Shown here: positions 46,751 to 55,474 of the stretch, piece by piece
Layout of the letters: each line of letters opens with the position of its first letter
How positions within the stretch are numbered: position 1 is the first letter of the stretch
Assembly (NCBI RefSeq): GCF_000478195.2
Contig: NZ_AUZM01000009.1
Coordinates: 1-64,000, forward strand
From: Lyngbya aestuarii BL J
GTDB taxonomy: Bacteria; Cyanobacteriota; Cyanobacteriia; Cyanobacteriales; Microcoleaceae
Length of the DNA: 64,000 nt
Direction: 5' to 3'
Notes under the pieces: generated by a model
The model's input: the letters and a program-made list of their open reading frames with translations, nothing else
Databases searched by the model: none
What the model was told of the DNA's origin: nothing
Translations under genes and position numbers: made by a program

Positions 46751-46779
46751 AAAAAAGAGGGACAACTTGTCGTCCCTCC
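46751..46779 (-). terminator. Terminator of psbO
   Basis: On the minus strand GAGGGACgacAAGTTGTCCCTC forms a strong hairpin directly followed by TTTTTT, about 90 bases after the psbO stop codon. A classic intrinsic terminator. Confidence 0.85.
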
Positions 46780-46868
46780 CCAGCTTGAATCTGATTTGTC
46801 GATTGAACAGCAAACCCCTCGGATTGGGGAAAAAGAAGCTGTTCAACCCCACTAATCGCTCTATCCGA

Positions 46869-47705
46869 TTAGGTAGTCGGTTCTACACGAGCATAAAATA
46901 AACCGCGAATTTTTACTTCAACAGCCTCTTTCGCGCCTAAATCTGAATCTGAAGGTTGTTCGCTTTCAAAAACTCCGGCAATTTCTCCGGTCTCTCCATC
47001 CACCTTAGACACTTGTAGAGAAATCTTACCTGCATCAACTTGGGTATCTGCAAGCTTAATATTTGCTTCGGCGAAATCTTCCCCATCTGCGGTTGCAGGG
47101 AGAGCCACAGCGTTATCATAACCTGTCGCTAAACCTCTACCTTTAGGATCTAGGAAAGTAGAACCCCGATAGGAAGGAACATTAAATACTCCTTCTAGAT
47201 CAGTAGACGTATTAATGCTCGATAAACCCGCTTGACTTTGAGCGACTAATCCTTTAATCGTAAACAAGAAAGGAACTTGTTCGCCACCGGGAAGCTGAAC
47301 CGTAATCGGCTGAAAATCAATGCCGTATTTTTCTTGAAAGGTGAGAACACCGTTTTTATCAAACTTTAACGAGCCACCGACTTGATCAAGACTATAAGTA
47401 AATCGAGTTAACAATCGACCCGGAACAAATTCCGCTTCTTTGCGCTTGCTAGTGGGTTCTTCCTTGACAAAATAAGTCGTCGGTTGCAAACATAAACCCG
47501 AAATTTCATAAGAAGTGCTAGAATCCAGTGCTATCGAACCCCGAGCTGTTTCTGGTAAACTCGGACAGTTGACTGCTAAACCTGTGTTAACGATATCATC
47601 ATAGGTCAGTAACTCTGGATTTTTTGTTTCTGGCCCTGACGAGCAAGCCGTTAATACACTCAAGCACAACGCTAAAAGTGTAGCAACTAAAGCACGATAT
47701 TTCAT
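46869..47705 (-). CDS. psbO: Photosystem II manganese-stabilising protein PsbO
   Basis: A 278-residue extrinsic lumenal subunit that stabilises the Mn4CaO5 water-oxidising cluster. The N-terminal export signal ends LSVLTACSSG, a lipobox-like cleavage site. The mature protein carries LTYDDIVNTGLAVNCP, the second disulfide Cys in ISGLCLQPTTYFV, and GRGLATGYDNAVALPA, all hallmarks. Length is normal. Single gene with a strong terminator; the protein is abundant in thylakoids. Confidence 0.98.
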   Translation of the reverse strand: MKYRALVATLLALCLSVLTACSSGPETKNPELLTYDDIVNTGLAVNCPSLPETARGSIALDSSTSYEISGLCLQPTTYFVKEEPTSKRKEAEFVPGRLLTRFTYSLDQVGGSLKFDKNGVLTFQEKYGIDFQPITVQLPGGEQVPFLFTIKGLVAQSQAGLSSINTSTDLEGVFNVPSYRGSTFLDPKGRGLATGYDNAVALPATADGEDFAEANIKLADTQVDAGKISLQVSKVDGETGEIAGVFESEQPSDSDLGAKEAVEVKIRGLFYARVEPTT

Positions 47706-48124
47706 TTTTAACCTCTATATCCCCAATCAATATGTGACATATATTGAGTGATCTGTCACCGTTGCCATTAACTTCTGAGATCACAATTGACACTCTCACC
47801 CACAGTAGAAGGATCTGTATTTTTAAGCTAGAACACTTCTGGTCTGGTTTTTGCAATTTTTCCCGAACAACGGGAAATCTGATCACAGACTTTATCGCTT
47901 GTGCAATCGGGACTTTCAATGATCGCCCAATAGAGAATTGTACATGGCTTGTGACTTTTTTTGTTGCTTAGAGTATGAATTTATAACAACCTAAGCTAAA
48001 CTACTTAAGTTGATTTGCTTAGGGCTTTAGACTCCTAGAAAATTACCGACAAGCCGATCAAGCTGGCCAGATCTTCCCCAAAAACCCGAGAATTGAGAAA
48101 GAATTGAGCAACCTGTACCGAATC
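47706..48124. other. Divergent promoter region psbO / small conserved gene
   Basis: About 420 bases with no gene that I can support. It must carry the strong psbO promoter (minus) and that of the plus-strand genes beginning at 48125. Short open frames here lack family features. Confidence 0.5.
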
Positions 48125-48448
48125 ATGGAACACGAAATCGACTTTGAATCAGAACCCTTTAAGTCTCAGTTAGAATCACTCTCGCTGACGATTCGCGACT
48201 TGAGCCAAGAAGTTCAGGGGAATACCGTCGCACTGTTGGCGATACTTCGCACCTTAGAACTCTTGCATCGAGAAATTCGAGAGGGCTGGTTTCGAGATGC
48301 TTTACCTGATAATCGTCAGGCTCTTTATGCTTTACTGAAAGAAATCGAAACCTATGGAGGCTGGCCCTATATTCCCCGAGCTTCCTTGCGATCGCTTTCG
48401 GAAAAGCTCTCTGCTGAACCTGAAGATCCCCCGAGTTCCAATCAATAA
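48125..48448 (+). CDS. Conserved small hypothetical protein
   Basis: A 107-residue acidic helical protein without signal peptide. Residues about 10-60 (FKSQLESLSLTIRDLSQEVQ and ALLAILRTLELLHREIREG) predict a coiled coil; the segment ALPDNRQALYALLKEIETYG with GGWPYIPRASLRSL is the likely conserved part. Unknown function. The ATG at 48125 is preferred to a TTG 21 bases upstream. It precedes folC by 40 bases and may share its transcript. Confidence 0.7.
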   Translation: MEHEIDFESEPFKSQLESLSLTIRDLSQEVQGNTVALLAILRTLELLHREIREGWFRDALPDNRQALYALLKEIETYGGWPYIPRASLRSLSEKLSAEPEDPPSSNQ

Positions 48449-48488
48449 TGATTCAATTAAATCCCGACTCACTCATTAATCATTAATC

Positions 48489-49808
48489 GTGACTGTAGAC
48501 CTGATTTTACAACGCTTTCAACGCTTTGGGGTACATCTCGGCTTAGAACGAATTCAAACCTTACTCGCCTGTTTGGGTAATCCTCATCATCAGGTTCCCA
48601 TCATTCACGTTGCGGGAACCAACGGTAAAGGTTCTGTTTGTGCTTATCTTTCCTCGATTTTGACTCAGGCAGGCTATCGAGTCGGACGCTATACTTCCCC
48701 TCATTTGGTAGACTGGACAGAACGGATCTGTATCAATGAACAGCCTATTTCTCGAAGCGATCTCGAAGGAGTGCTTTTAGAAGTTGAAGCGGCGATTAAT
48801 CCCAGTCAACCCTCTCCGACTCAGTTTGAGGTGATTACCGCCGCAGCATGGCTTTATTTCGCCCAGCAACAGGTGGATATTGCGGTGATTGAAGTCGGTT
48901 TAGGAGGACGACTGGATGCGACAAATGTTTGCGATCGCCCTTTAGTCAGTGCTATCGTTTCAATTAGCCGCGAACATTGGCAACGTCTAGGCCCAACTCT
49001 GGCTCATATCGCCACAGAAAAAGCAGGAGTTCTCAAAGCCAGATGTCCGGCTGTAATCGGTCAACTTCCCCCAGAAGCAAAAGCCGTTGTAGAACAGCGT
49101 ATTGATCAATTAAATTGTCCGGCGGTTTGGGTAGAAGCAGCGACTCCAACTCACCAAAAAACATCAGACGGGTTAACAACTGCAATTTATCAAGAGATTG
49201 AATATCCTTTACCGTTGTTGGGACAGGTTCAACTGATTAATTCAGCCATTGCGATCGCGACGATCAAATTATTACAACAGCAAGGATGGCAGATTTCCCC
49301 CGCAGCAATTTGGCAGGGAATGACAAACACTCGCTGGTTGGGGCGGTTACAATGGACAAGTTGGCGCGATCGCCGATTGTTAGTTGATGGCGCTCATAAT
49401 CCAGCCGCTGCTCAAGTTTTGCGTCAATACGTTGATAGTATAGACGTTCAATCTGCCGAAGATGTCAACCCCCGACAACCGATTACTTGGGTAATGGGAA
49501 TGTTATCAACAAAAGATCATGCAGATATCTTTGAGGCTTTGCTACGTTCTGGAGATCGGTTGTATTTAGTTCCTGTCCCCGAACATAGTAGCGCCGAACC
49601 GGAACAATTAGCAGTTTTGAGTCGTAGCGTTTGTCCGAGTTTAGCGTGTTCTCAAGCTTATCCTGATTTGATTGTCGGTTTAGAGGCGGCGCTTGATCCG
49701 ACTGCATCCTCCAATGACGTTGTTTTGTGTGGTTCTCTTTATCTCGTTGGTTATTTTTTCAGCCTTCAGAATTCGACTGTTTCTTTGGAAAATAGCTCTA
49801 AAACCTGA
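48489..49808 (+). CDS. folC: Folylpolyglutamate synthase/dihydrofolate synthase
   Basis: A 439-residue Mur-ligase-type enzyme that adds glutamate to dihydropteroate and folates. The P-loop VAGTNGKGSVCAYLSSIL lies near residue 40, followed by YTSPHLVDWTERI, FEVITAAAWLYFA, EVGLGGRLDATN and, near 300, LLVDGAHNPAAA. The GTG start at 48489 gives the right N-terminus (VDLILQRFQRFGVHLGLERI). Domains and length are complete. Confidence 0.95.
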   Translation: MTVDLILQRFQRFGVHLGLERIQTLLACLGNPHHQVPIIHVAGTNGKGSVCAYLSSILTQAGYRVGRYTSPHLVDWTERICINEQPISRSDLEGVLLEVEAAINPSQPSPTQFEVITAAAWLYFAQQQVDIAVIEVGLGGRLDATNVCDRPLVSAIVSISREHWQRLGPTLAHIATEKAGVLKARCPAVIGQLPPEAKAVVEQRIDQLNCPAVWVEAATPTHQKTSDGLTTAIYQEIEYPLPLLGQVQLINSAIAIATIKLLQQQGWQISPAAIWQGMTNTRWLGRLQWTSWRDRRLLVDGAHNPAAAQVLRQYVDSIDVQSAEDVNPRQPITWVMGMLSTKDHADIFEALLRSGDRLYLVPVPEHSSAEPEQLAVLSRSVCPSLACSQAYPDLIVGLEAALDPTASSNDVVLCGSLYLVGYFFSLQNSTVSLENSSKT

Positions 49809-49829
49809 TACTTTTGATTAAGTAGTGTT

Positions 49830-50153
49830 GTGTTTATTTCTCTATTTATTCTGATTATTGGCATCAGTCCAGCATTTATTTATTGGTGGTTTCGACGACA
49901 AATAGAAACCCGCACGATTAGTCAGATTTCAACAGTCGGAACGGGTGTTGCTGTTACCCACTGGCGTAGACCCGACTTACCTCCCGATGCCCAATATATC
50001 GAGGGAGTGGGTTATTTAATTGGTGATCTTTCTTGCCAGTATAATGCACGTTCGTCCTATGTTCGTTGTGCGGTGAATCCTTCTGGCCCTTGTGACAATT
50101 GTCGTTTTTATCAGGAAAAACAATCGGTTTCAGACGAAACAAATAAACCTTAA
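49830..50153 (+). CDS. DUF6464 family membrane protein
   Basis: A 107-residue protein with one N-terminal transmembrane helix (FISLFILIIGISPAFIYWWF) and a soluble part with YIEGVGYLIGDLSCQYNARS and a conserved four-cysteine pattern (LSC, VRCAVNP, GPCDNCRFY), which could bind metal. It resembles the cyanobacterial DUF6464 family, whose function is unknown. GTG start. Follows folC by 21 bases. Confidence 0.75.
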   Translation: MFISLFILIIGISPAFIYWWFRRQIETRTISQISTVGTGVAVTHWRRPDLPPDAQYIEGVGYLIGDLSCQYNARSSYVRCAVNPSGPCDNCRFYQEKQSVSDETNKP

Positions 50154-50278
50154 GCATTAAAGAGAACAATCAATATTCGGAAAAAATCACCTGAATGGGG
50201 GAAGTCTCTACCCCTGAAAATTTTGTATCTTCAAAGATGTTCAGACAGAATACGATTAAAAAAAAGGAGTAGAGACAA

Positions 50279-50452
50279 ATGAATAAAGCTAAATCCATTC
50301 TAGTATTCACCATGCTTCTCACCCTAGCGTTTGTTCAACCCGGTTTCGCCTCTGAACAAAAAAGCAACGAGACTTCTAGAGAAACTCAATCTTCGACATC
50401 TTCTGACGAGAGAGTTCCCATACAATACTATCCGCCTCCAGGACATTATTAA
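50279..50452 (+). CDS. Small secreted peptide
   Basis: A 57-residue open frame with a strong ribosome-binding site (AAAGGAGTAGAG, ending eight bases or so before the ATG). Residues 1-24 form a clear signal peptide (ILVFTMLLTLAFVQPGFA). The remaining 33 residues are Ser/Thr/Glu-rich and end in IQYYPPPGHY. No family is recognised. The signal peptide and Shine-Dalgarno make it a likely real gene despite its size. Confidence 0.65.
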   Translation: MNKAKSILVFTMLLTLAFVQPGFASEQKSNETSRETQSSTSSDERVPIQYYPPPGHY

Positions 50453-50483
50453 AGCAAAATGTTCTCGAATGAGATCATCCAAC

Positions 50484-51209
50484 TTAAATTAACTGGGAAT
50501 GATGAGATCGATCCATTTGAATAATTGGTTCCCAATTCAGTACATCATGGAGTAAGCTTTGATAACCCATTGTGTTTGGGTGTAAACCATCTACACTCAA
50601 ACGCGATTTCCACCAAGTTTCACCTTGTTTTAGCCAATGTTCAAAAATATCAAGATAGGGAATATTTCGCTCTAAACACGCTAAACGAGTCGCTTCTTTG
50701 TAGAGATATTGGTTTTCGTGATTGTAATACAAACAATCTTGAAATGGCATTTTCATTTCATCAACCGGAACCATTCCCACAAACAAAACCGGACAAAGAT
50801 TTTGAGCGCTATCGAGTAAACTATTGATTACCGTTTGAAATTGTTCAAAATCAGTGTAATTGCGTCCTTGGGGAGATTGAATTCTCGCGCAGTCATTCAC
50901 ACCAACCGATAAAATAATCACATCAGGAACCCGGTTTCTCAGTTCACCGCGATGACGAAATTCATGTTCTAGGCGATCGCGAACCTGTACGACTCGATTT
51001 CCTCGAACTCCTAAATTATAAACCACATGACCCGGACTACCCGGTGACATCCATTGTCGTCGTAGTCGTTCAACCCAACCTCCACCTTCAGGATCACCAT
51101 AGCCATAAACTAGACTATCGCCCAAAGCAACAAGCCTCAGAGAATGACGATGGACTTGGGGTAAGCGAATAATTGATGATTGGGAACTCCAAGCGACTGA
51201 TGCTGGCAT
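50484..51209 (-). CDS. SGNH/GDSL-type hydrolase
   Basis: A 241-residue esterase/lipase-fold protein. Block I ALGDSLVYGYGDPEGGGW holds the catalytic serine (near residue 32). The oxyanion glycine and asparagine are in YNLGVRGNRV and LSVGVNDCAR. Block V DGLHPNTMGY holds the Asp and His. There is no signal peptide, so it appears cytoplasmic. The substrate is unknown; related enzymes cleave acyl or acetyl esters. Convergent with the small secreted peptide gene. Confidence 0.9.
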   Translation of the reverse strand: MPASVAWSSQSSIIRLPQVHRHSLRLVALGDSLVYGYGDPEGGGWVERLRRQWMSPGSPGHVVYNLGVRGNRVVQVRDRLEHEFRHRGELRNRVPDVIILSVGVNDCARIQSPQGRNYTDFEQFQTVINSLLDSAQNLCPVLFVGMVPVDEMKMPFQDCLYYNHENQYLYKEATRLACLERNIPYLDIFEHWLKQGETWWKSRLSVDGLHPNTMGYQSLLHDVLNWEPIIQMDRSHHSQLI

Positions 51210-51355
51210 AGGTAATTTTAGATTCGGGTTTAACTGATCTACTTCAGAGAGCTATATACAACAGAATTGATCAACAGTCTATTACAAAAATTTAACACTT
51301 ACCAGTGCAATATTAAATTAATCAGGAGTTTCAGAGGTATTCGCTTCTCGAAAAA

Positions 51356-51385
51356 GGGGATTGAGCTAGTCGATATCAAATCCCC
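51356..51385. repeat. Hairpin upstream of rpoZ
   Basis: GGGGATT at 51356-51362 pairs perfectly with AATCCCC at 51379-51385. It lies about 58 bases before the rpoZ start. It may be an mRNA leader hairpin or a dispersed palindrome. Confidence 0.4.
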
Positions 51386-51442
51386 CAAGTTGTTCGTTAG
51401 GATATAGTAGTATGATGATTAACTCAGAGTAAAACTAACTGT

Positions 51443-51673
51443 ATGCAAAAACGTTCTACCATCGATTCTACCGAAATTACTTGTCGGGCGGCTGATTTAG
51501 TTAGTGCAGCTTCTAACCGTTATCGCATCACCGTACAAGTCGCCAACCGAGCCAAACGCTGTCGCTATGAAGATTTTGACAGTATAGACGAGAATATTAT
51601 GAAGCCCGTGTTGCGGGCGATTATTGAAATGTCTGATGAACTCACTCAACCGGAGATTATTGTAGATCGTTAG
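51443..51673 (+). CDS. rpoZ: RNA polymerase omega subunit
   Basis: A 76-residue omega subunit, which helps assemble RNA polymerase by holding the beta-prime subunit. The pattern [20 protein letters not shown] and [10 protein letters not shown] followed by [14 protein letters not shown] is that of cyanobacterial RpoZ. Length is normal for the phylum. It precedes a conserved protein gene by 71 bases. Confidence 0.93.
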   Translation: MQKRSTIDSTEITCRAADLVSAASNRYRITVQVANRAKRCRYEDFDSIDENIMKPVLRAIIEMSDELTQPEIIVDR

Positions 51674-51744
51674 TTGATTCATTTGAAGATAGAACTGACG
51701 GATTACGATCAATTCAGATAAAATTTAGCTAGTCCTGAATCAAA

Positions 51745-52422
51745 ATGCTTAAGCATAAATTGAGAATGGCGATTATTCAATGTGATCAGCGATGGTATCG
51801 TTCTGTACTCTTGGCGTTAGGTGTTAGTGTTCTAACGGTGTTTGCTAGTGGGATAGAATTCAGTCACTTTCAGGGACTAGCTAGAATCAGTGGGTTAACA
51901 ACTCCTGCGGCGATCGCCCAACAACCCCCAACTCGCGTTGTTAGAATTCGAGATGTTTGGCAACAAGTTTATCAACAATTACCCGATCTCCCCAAAGAAA
52001 ATAATTATGTTTCCTTAGAAAACGGAGAAGTCGCCGCAGAGGATACATTAATTGGGCGATTAATTCGCTATCATGTTTATGTCAAAGGACGTTCTCCCTT
52101 ATCTCGATTTGATTGGAAGCTAACATTAGCTGATTATTTGGGTGTTAATGAAGCAATGTTAGAATCTCAATATCCAGGGGCTGATTCATTGCAAAAAAAT
52201 CCCCGTGATGGCGATCGCGAAACTGTGAGAACCTTTAACCGCAGCCAAAGACAGGAGTTAGTCGATACACTTGTTAATTCCTTTGATCCAAACTCTTCGG
52301 AGAATGCGTCAGATTCCCCCGACGGTTCATCAGAAGAAACTACTCAAACCTCACCCAAAAATGGAAGTTCGCCCTTACCTCCCCTCCCTCAACCTGGAGA
52401 TGCCGAATTATTGCAACTCTAA
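51745..52422 (+). CDS. Conserved hypothetical protein with N-terminal membrane anchor or signal
   Basis: A 225-residue protein. Residues about 20-58 contain a hydrophobic segment (SVLLALGVSVLTVFASGIEF) and then TTPAAIAQQ, a possible signal peptidase site. The middle part (RIRDVWQQVYQQLPDLPKEN, LIGRLIRYHVYVKGRSPLSRFDWKLTLADYLG) is the likely folded domain. The end is Ser/Asn/Pro-rich. It looks like a cyanobacteria-specific exported or thylakoid-associated protein; function unknown. Confidence 0.75.
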   Translation: MLKHKLRMAIIQCDQRWYRSVLLALGVSVLTVFASGIEFSHFQGLARISGLTTPAAIAQQPPTRVVRIRDVWQQVYQQLPDLPKENNYVSLENGEVAAEDTLIGRLIRYHVYVKGRSPLSRFDWKLTLADYLGVNEAMLESQYPGADSLQKNPRDGDRETVRTFNRSQRQELVDTLVNSFDPNSSENASDSPDGSSEETTQTSPKNGSSPLPPLPQPGDAELLQL

Positions 52423-52434
52423 AACAGTAAGGTT

Positions 52435-52800
52435 GTGAATCAGATTCTCAAAACGGGAGTAGGTTGGCGTCTGGGTTGGAATCCTAACGCTACAGAATAT
52501 CAGGGGTTAGTGGGCGGTGATGATTGGGCGATCGAGTTAACCGAGGCGGAGTTGAATGATTTTTGTCGTCTGCTTACCCAACTGGCTGACACGATGACTC
52601 AGATGACGAGTGAGTTGATGGATGAAGAAAAAATTACCTGTGAAGCCGAAAGTGAGTTGATTTGGATGCAGGTTGAAGGTTATCCTGATGATTACAATTT
52701 GCAGTTTATTCTCAATACCGGGCGACGAGGAGAAGGAAGTTGGCCGGCTGAAGTTGTCCCCGCAGTCATTCAGACAACAAAAATATTATCTGTTTACTAA
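52435..52800 (+). CDS. DUF1818 family protein
   Basis: A 121-residue soluble protein of the DUF1818 family, present in nearly all cyanobacteria. Typical parts are TGVGWRLGWNPNATEYQGLV, WAIELTEAELNDFCRLL, and GEGSWPAEVVPAV at the end. GTG start 12 bases after the previous stop, so probably co-transcribed with it. Biochemical role unknown. Confidence 0.85.
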   Translation: MNQILKTGVGWRLGWNPNATEYQGLVGGDDWAIELTEAELNDFCRLLTQLADTMTQMTSELMDEEKITCEAESELIWMQVEGYPDDYNLQFILNTGRRGEGSWPAEVVPAVIQTTKILSVY

Positions 52801-52835
52801 TCTGTGTTCATCATGCTATACTAAGTGAATATGTT

Positions 52836-52909
52836 CGGGGCGTAGCGCAGCTTGGTAGCGCACCACTTTGGGGTAGTGGGGGTCGTGGGTTCAAATCCCG
52901 CCGCTCCGA
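52836..52909 (+). tRNA. tRNA-Pro (anticodon GGG)
   Basis: A 74-base cloverleaf. The acceptor stem CGGGGCG (52836-52842) pairs with CGCTCCG (52902-52908) with one G-T pair. The D arm is GCGC...GCGC, the anticodon stem CCACT/AGTGG with loop TTGGGGT gives anticodon GGG, and the T arm is GTGGG-TTCAAAT-CCCGC. The discriminator base is A; CCA is not encoded. The 3' end is the attachment site of the adjacent element. Confidence 0.96.
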
Positions 52910-52911
52910 TT
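52888..52911. mobile_element. attL of the tRNA-Pro element
   Basis: These 24 bases, from the T arm through the discriminator base of tRNA-Pro plus TT, are repeated exactly at 55475-55498. The flanking bases differ on both sides. The tRNA is left intact by the insertion, as usual for integrases that use tRNA 3' ends. Confidence 0.9.
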
Positions 52912-53491
52912 TCGCCTAACGGCGTAAATACGGCACTTGCAGCACTCTCATCTCCGACTAGCCTACTGGCTTCTATCTAAAATCTATCCAAATTCAAATT
53001 TAGCAAGAATGTAGTTAACTGCCTAGATTGCCTAGTAAATCAACGAGCATATAACTGTAATCCTGTCAAATCTATACTTCACTCTGTTTCTACTACTTAC
53101 CCCCCCAACCTGAACTCTTAAGCCTACCAATGTCGCTCTATCTGTCAAGGTCAAGCCTACGGTGCTACGCAACCCTGACAGCCCTCACTAGCCATTGGTG
53201 TCTTGAGTTTGTCAGGTTATGGGGGAAGGTCTGTTAAGGGATTATTACAACAATCACATCACCACCTATTTTGAGAGTCACTAGCTCGTAACCTACCTTT
53301 TGCATGACCTCTCGATTTTTGGTTGTAACCTGGCAATAAAAACAGATTCTAGAGTCAAAGTCAGGTTTTAACTGCGATATCGTTTTGGAACAAAAATGAA
53401 AATCGACTAATTCTGTTATCTCGTGACTTAATTCTGTTTTTTTGATTTCTCTGTTGTTACATCTCTCTAACAGTTGATAGCTACACACACC
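52912..53491. other. Non-coding left part of the element
   Basis: No supportable gene. The motif CTGTCA/TGACAG recurs (about 53141, 53175 and, as GTCAGG, 53211), and CCAATG/CATTGG are inverted across about 70 bases near 53127-53198. These could be arm-type integrase binding sites or a structured RNA; neither can be decided here. Confidence 0.4.
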
Positions 53492-53523
53492 AAAAACTCC
53501 CACAAGCTATGTTATATGGGAGT
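53492..53523 (-). terminator. Terminator inside the element
   Basis: On the minus strand ACTCCCA and TGGGAGT form a perfect 7-bp stem over a 14-base loop, followed by TTTTTG. It lies about 300 bases beyond the recombinase stop and would end its transcript. An open frame that starts inside this hairpin was not accepted as a gene. Confidence 0.7.
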
Positions 53524-53531
53524 TCTGATGG

Positions 53532-53558
53532 TTATATAAGGTTGCTTATATAAGGTTG
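53532..53558. repeat. 13-bp direct repeat in the element
   Basis: TTATATAAGGTTG occurs at 53532-53544 and again at 53546-53558, one base apart (period 14). It is iteron-like and could be a binding site for an element-encoded protein. Confidence 0.65.
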
Positions 53559-53686
53559 GTTAGTAGACTTTCATAGCTTTTCTTTTAACTTCGATTCTTT
53601 AGCAGGATACAAAACCTCTATTCTCTCTAGCCTGCCGACTTAACTAAATCAGATATCACGTTGTCAATTAGTTTCGAGATGTCGCA

Positions 53687-53758
53687 CTCACCCCTAGCTT
53701 TTGCTAACTCTGAATCTTATATAAGAAATCCTATATAGGATGTGAGTTAAGGGGTGAG
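53687..53758. repeat. Nested palindromes in the element
   Basis: CTCACCCCT (53687-53695) and AGGGGTGAG (53750-53758) are inverted arms. Between them are two adjacent perfect palindromes, TCTTATATAAGA (53715-53726) and ATCCTATATAGGAT (53728-53741). The recombinase stop lies 60 bases further on. Operator, recombination or replication sites are all possible. Confidence 0.65.
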
Positions 53759-53818
53759 GAGTTGTTAAAGGGGTTAGTAGAACTCAAGTTTGAATTAAAA
53801 ATTTGATTTTTAAGAGTC

Positions 53819-54958
53819 TTACTTAATTCTGACTACCTTATCGCTACCTTGTAGATTCTGAATTATCTCTTTCAGGTTCATATTTTCCCGCTTCGAGAAA
53901 GCTAACAGTTCTTGCAATCTAGCGTTCTCAGCTTTCAATCGTTCATTGTCATTCCTTAGCTGTTCTATCCCGTTGATATCCCTTGTCAGCAAGTCTAAGC
54001 TAGCGTCAATAGTCTTATGCTTGTTGTAACGCTCATTCATTGCCTTAGAGTGTCCTAGAGTTAAAGCTCGTTGGTCGTCTGTTAGCCCTGATAACGTACC
54101 GTGTAAGTTAGCTAGATGTCGAAGTGCATGGGTTTGACTGAAGCCTAGTCCGCATTGAGTTACCCATCGTCCTAATTTTCTTGACATACCTCTGAGGTAG
54201 CAATCTTTAATTGTTCTAGGTTTAGAAGTGCTTTTGGGATTTAATGTCGGTAAAGAAATATCAGGATTTTTGATGTCTAACATTTTAATCAAATTAGGGT
54301 AGTCAGGATGTACCATTGGACGCGCTAAACGACCCTTAGTTTTGATGGTTATTTTGTGAATATTACCACTGTCGTCTATGACCTCATGCCAATCATTCAG
54401 GACTAGAATATTGTTTTTATTGTTTGAGTCATACAGAGCCGGAATAACACGCTTCCCAACGGTTACGGGTTTATCAAGGTTAGCAATAGCTTTGAATTCT
54501 TGACCTCTGAATCCATAAATTAAATTGATTGATAACGCTTTAAACCATTGTTGTCTAGTTTCGAGGTTGTTGGCTTGTATCTTGCTTAAAGTGTAACCAC
54601 CAAGTCCTAGTATTCGATTTCTGAAATCAAGAAATAAATTAATATCTATCTCTTGCACCTCTATTTTTTGTGTAACTTCTATCTTCCCATAGTGTTCTAT
54701 CCATTTTTGAAGTTCTCCGTGTTGTTTCGTCTCTCTCAATAGCTTACAAATTGCAGCGTTAGCGTTCTTGTACCCCTTACGTCCCTTAAGGTGTCCCCAA
54801 ATGCTGTCAAACTGAGTTATCAAGGCTGAAGCGTTACAGATTTTAGATTTGTCTAGCTTCTTATAGAACATCCCATAAGTGGTATCCCAGTTAGCCTCCG
54901 TGTTTGACTCAAACCCTTTCTCATTACGTTTTAAACTCCGTTTGTCAGTTGCCTCCAT
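53819..54958 (-). CDS. Tyrosine recombinase (integrase), catalytic part
   Basis: A 379-residue frame with core-binding and catalytic domains. Active-site residues appear in order: Arg in YGFRGQEFKA (near 151), HALRH (near 278), LGHS (near 302) and the nucleophile in ERYNKHK (near 311). A predicted coiled coil (about 335-378, LRNDNERLKAENARLQELLA) forms the C-terminus. The same frame continues upstream of this ATG through two TAA codons into the 102-codon frame at 55076-55384, which supplies the arm-binding domain. Whether the short form is active is unknown. Confidence 0.85.
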   Translation of the reverse strand: MEATDKRSLKRNEKGFESNTEANWDTTYGMFYKKLDKSKICNASALITQFDSIWGHLKGRKGYKNANAAICKLLRETKQHGELQKWIEHYGKIEVTQKIEVQEIDINLFLDFRNRILGLGGYTLSKIQANNLETRQQWFKALSINLIYGFRGQEFKAIANLDKPVTVGKRVIPALYDSNNKNNILVLNDWHEVIDDSGNIHKITIKTKGRLARPMVHPDYPNLIKMLDIKNPDISLPTLNPKSTSKPRTIKDCYLRGMSRKLGRWVTQCGLGFSQTHALRHLANLHGTLSGLTDDQRALTLGHSKAMNERYNKHKTIDASLDLLTRDINGIEQLRNDNERLKAENARLQELLAFSKRENMNLKEIIQNLQGSDKVVRIK

Positions 54959-55075
54959 GTATCGTTCCTTCCAAAGCTTAATCGCATCCTCAATAGTTAT
55001 TAGGTCATTTTTAATCTGACTTTTTTCTTCAATTTATTGACTGTACCATTGCCAAAAATCAGACTCATTCTCAAA

Positions 55076-55384
55076 TTATTTAAGCTTGTCAGCAACCTTG
55101 AAAGATTTGATTAAAGCATTGATTAACCCATCTTTATTGAATATCTCGTTACACGGGTTATCCTTGTCCGCTCTTGGATGACTCGCAGTCTTGAATCTTA
55201 GATATAGTCGATTAGATTTTTTAGCACTGTAAGAAATACTTACACCCTTAGGGGTTGACTTTTTACATCCTGTAAGATATACTTGCAAGCTTTCAAAATA
55301 AACAAGCTTTGATGTGTCTATACCGTTTGATAAAAACCATTGGTTAAGGGTATCCAATGCTAGAACGCTATAATCCTTGTTCAT
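55076..55384 (-). pseudogene. N-terminal arm-binding part of the integrase, cut off by stop codons
   Basis: A 102-codon frame starting MNKDYSVLALDTLNQWFLSN. Its second half (GVSISYSAKKSNRLYLRFKT, then NPCNEIFNKDGLINALIKSF) has the strand-strand-strand-helix pattern of integrase arm-type DNA-binding domains. It ends in TAA at 55076-55078. The frame then reads FENESDFWQWYSQ, a second TAA (55034-55036), and IEEKSQIKNDLITIEDAIKL joined without shift to the catalytic frame. Both stops are one C-to-T change from CAA (Gln). Separate use as a small DNA-binding protein is possible. Confidence 0.7.
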
Positions 55385-55474
55385 TTCTACCTATTTTCTA
55401 CCTAAAATCTGCATTCGGTAGACTAGGTGAGGTTTACAGCGTCTTCGTTGTGACCTCATTTTTTATGACTATGC

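Noticed and set aside
53234-53503. 89-codon minus-strand frame in the tRNA-Pro element
   Set aside because: Its GTG start lies within the stem of a strong intrinsic terminator, there is no ribosome-binding site, and no domain is visible. It may still be a small element gene, but I cannot support it.
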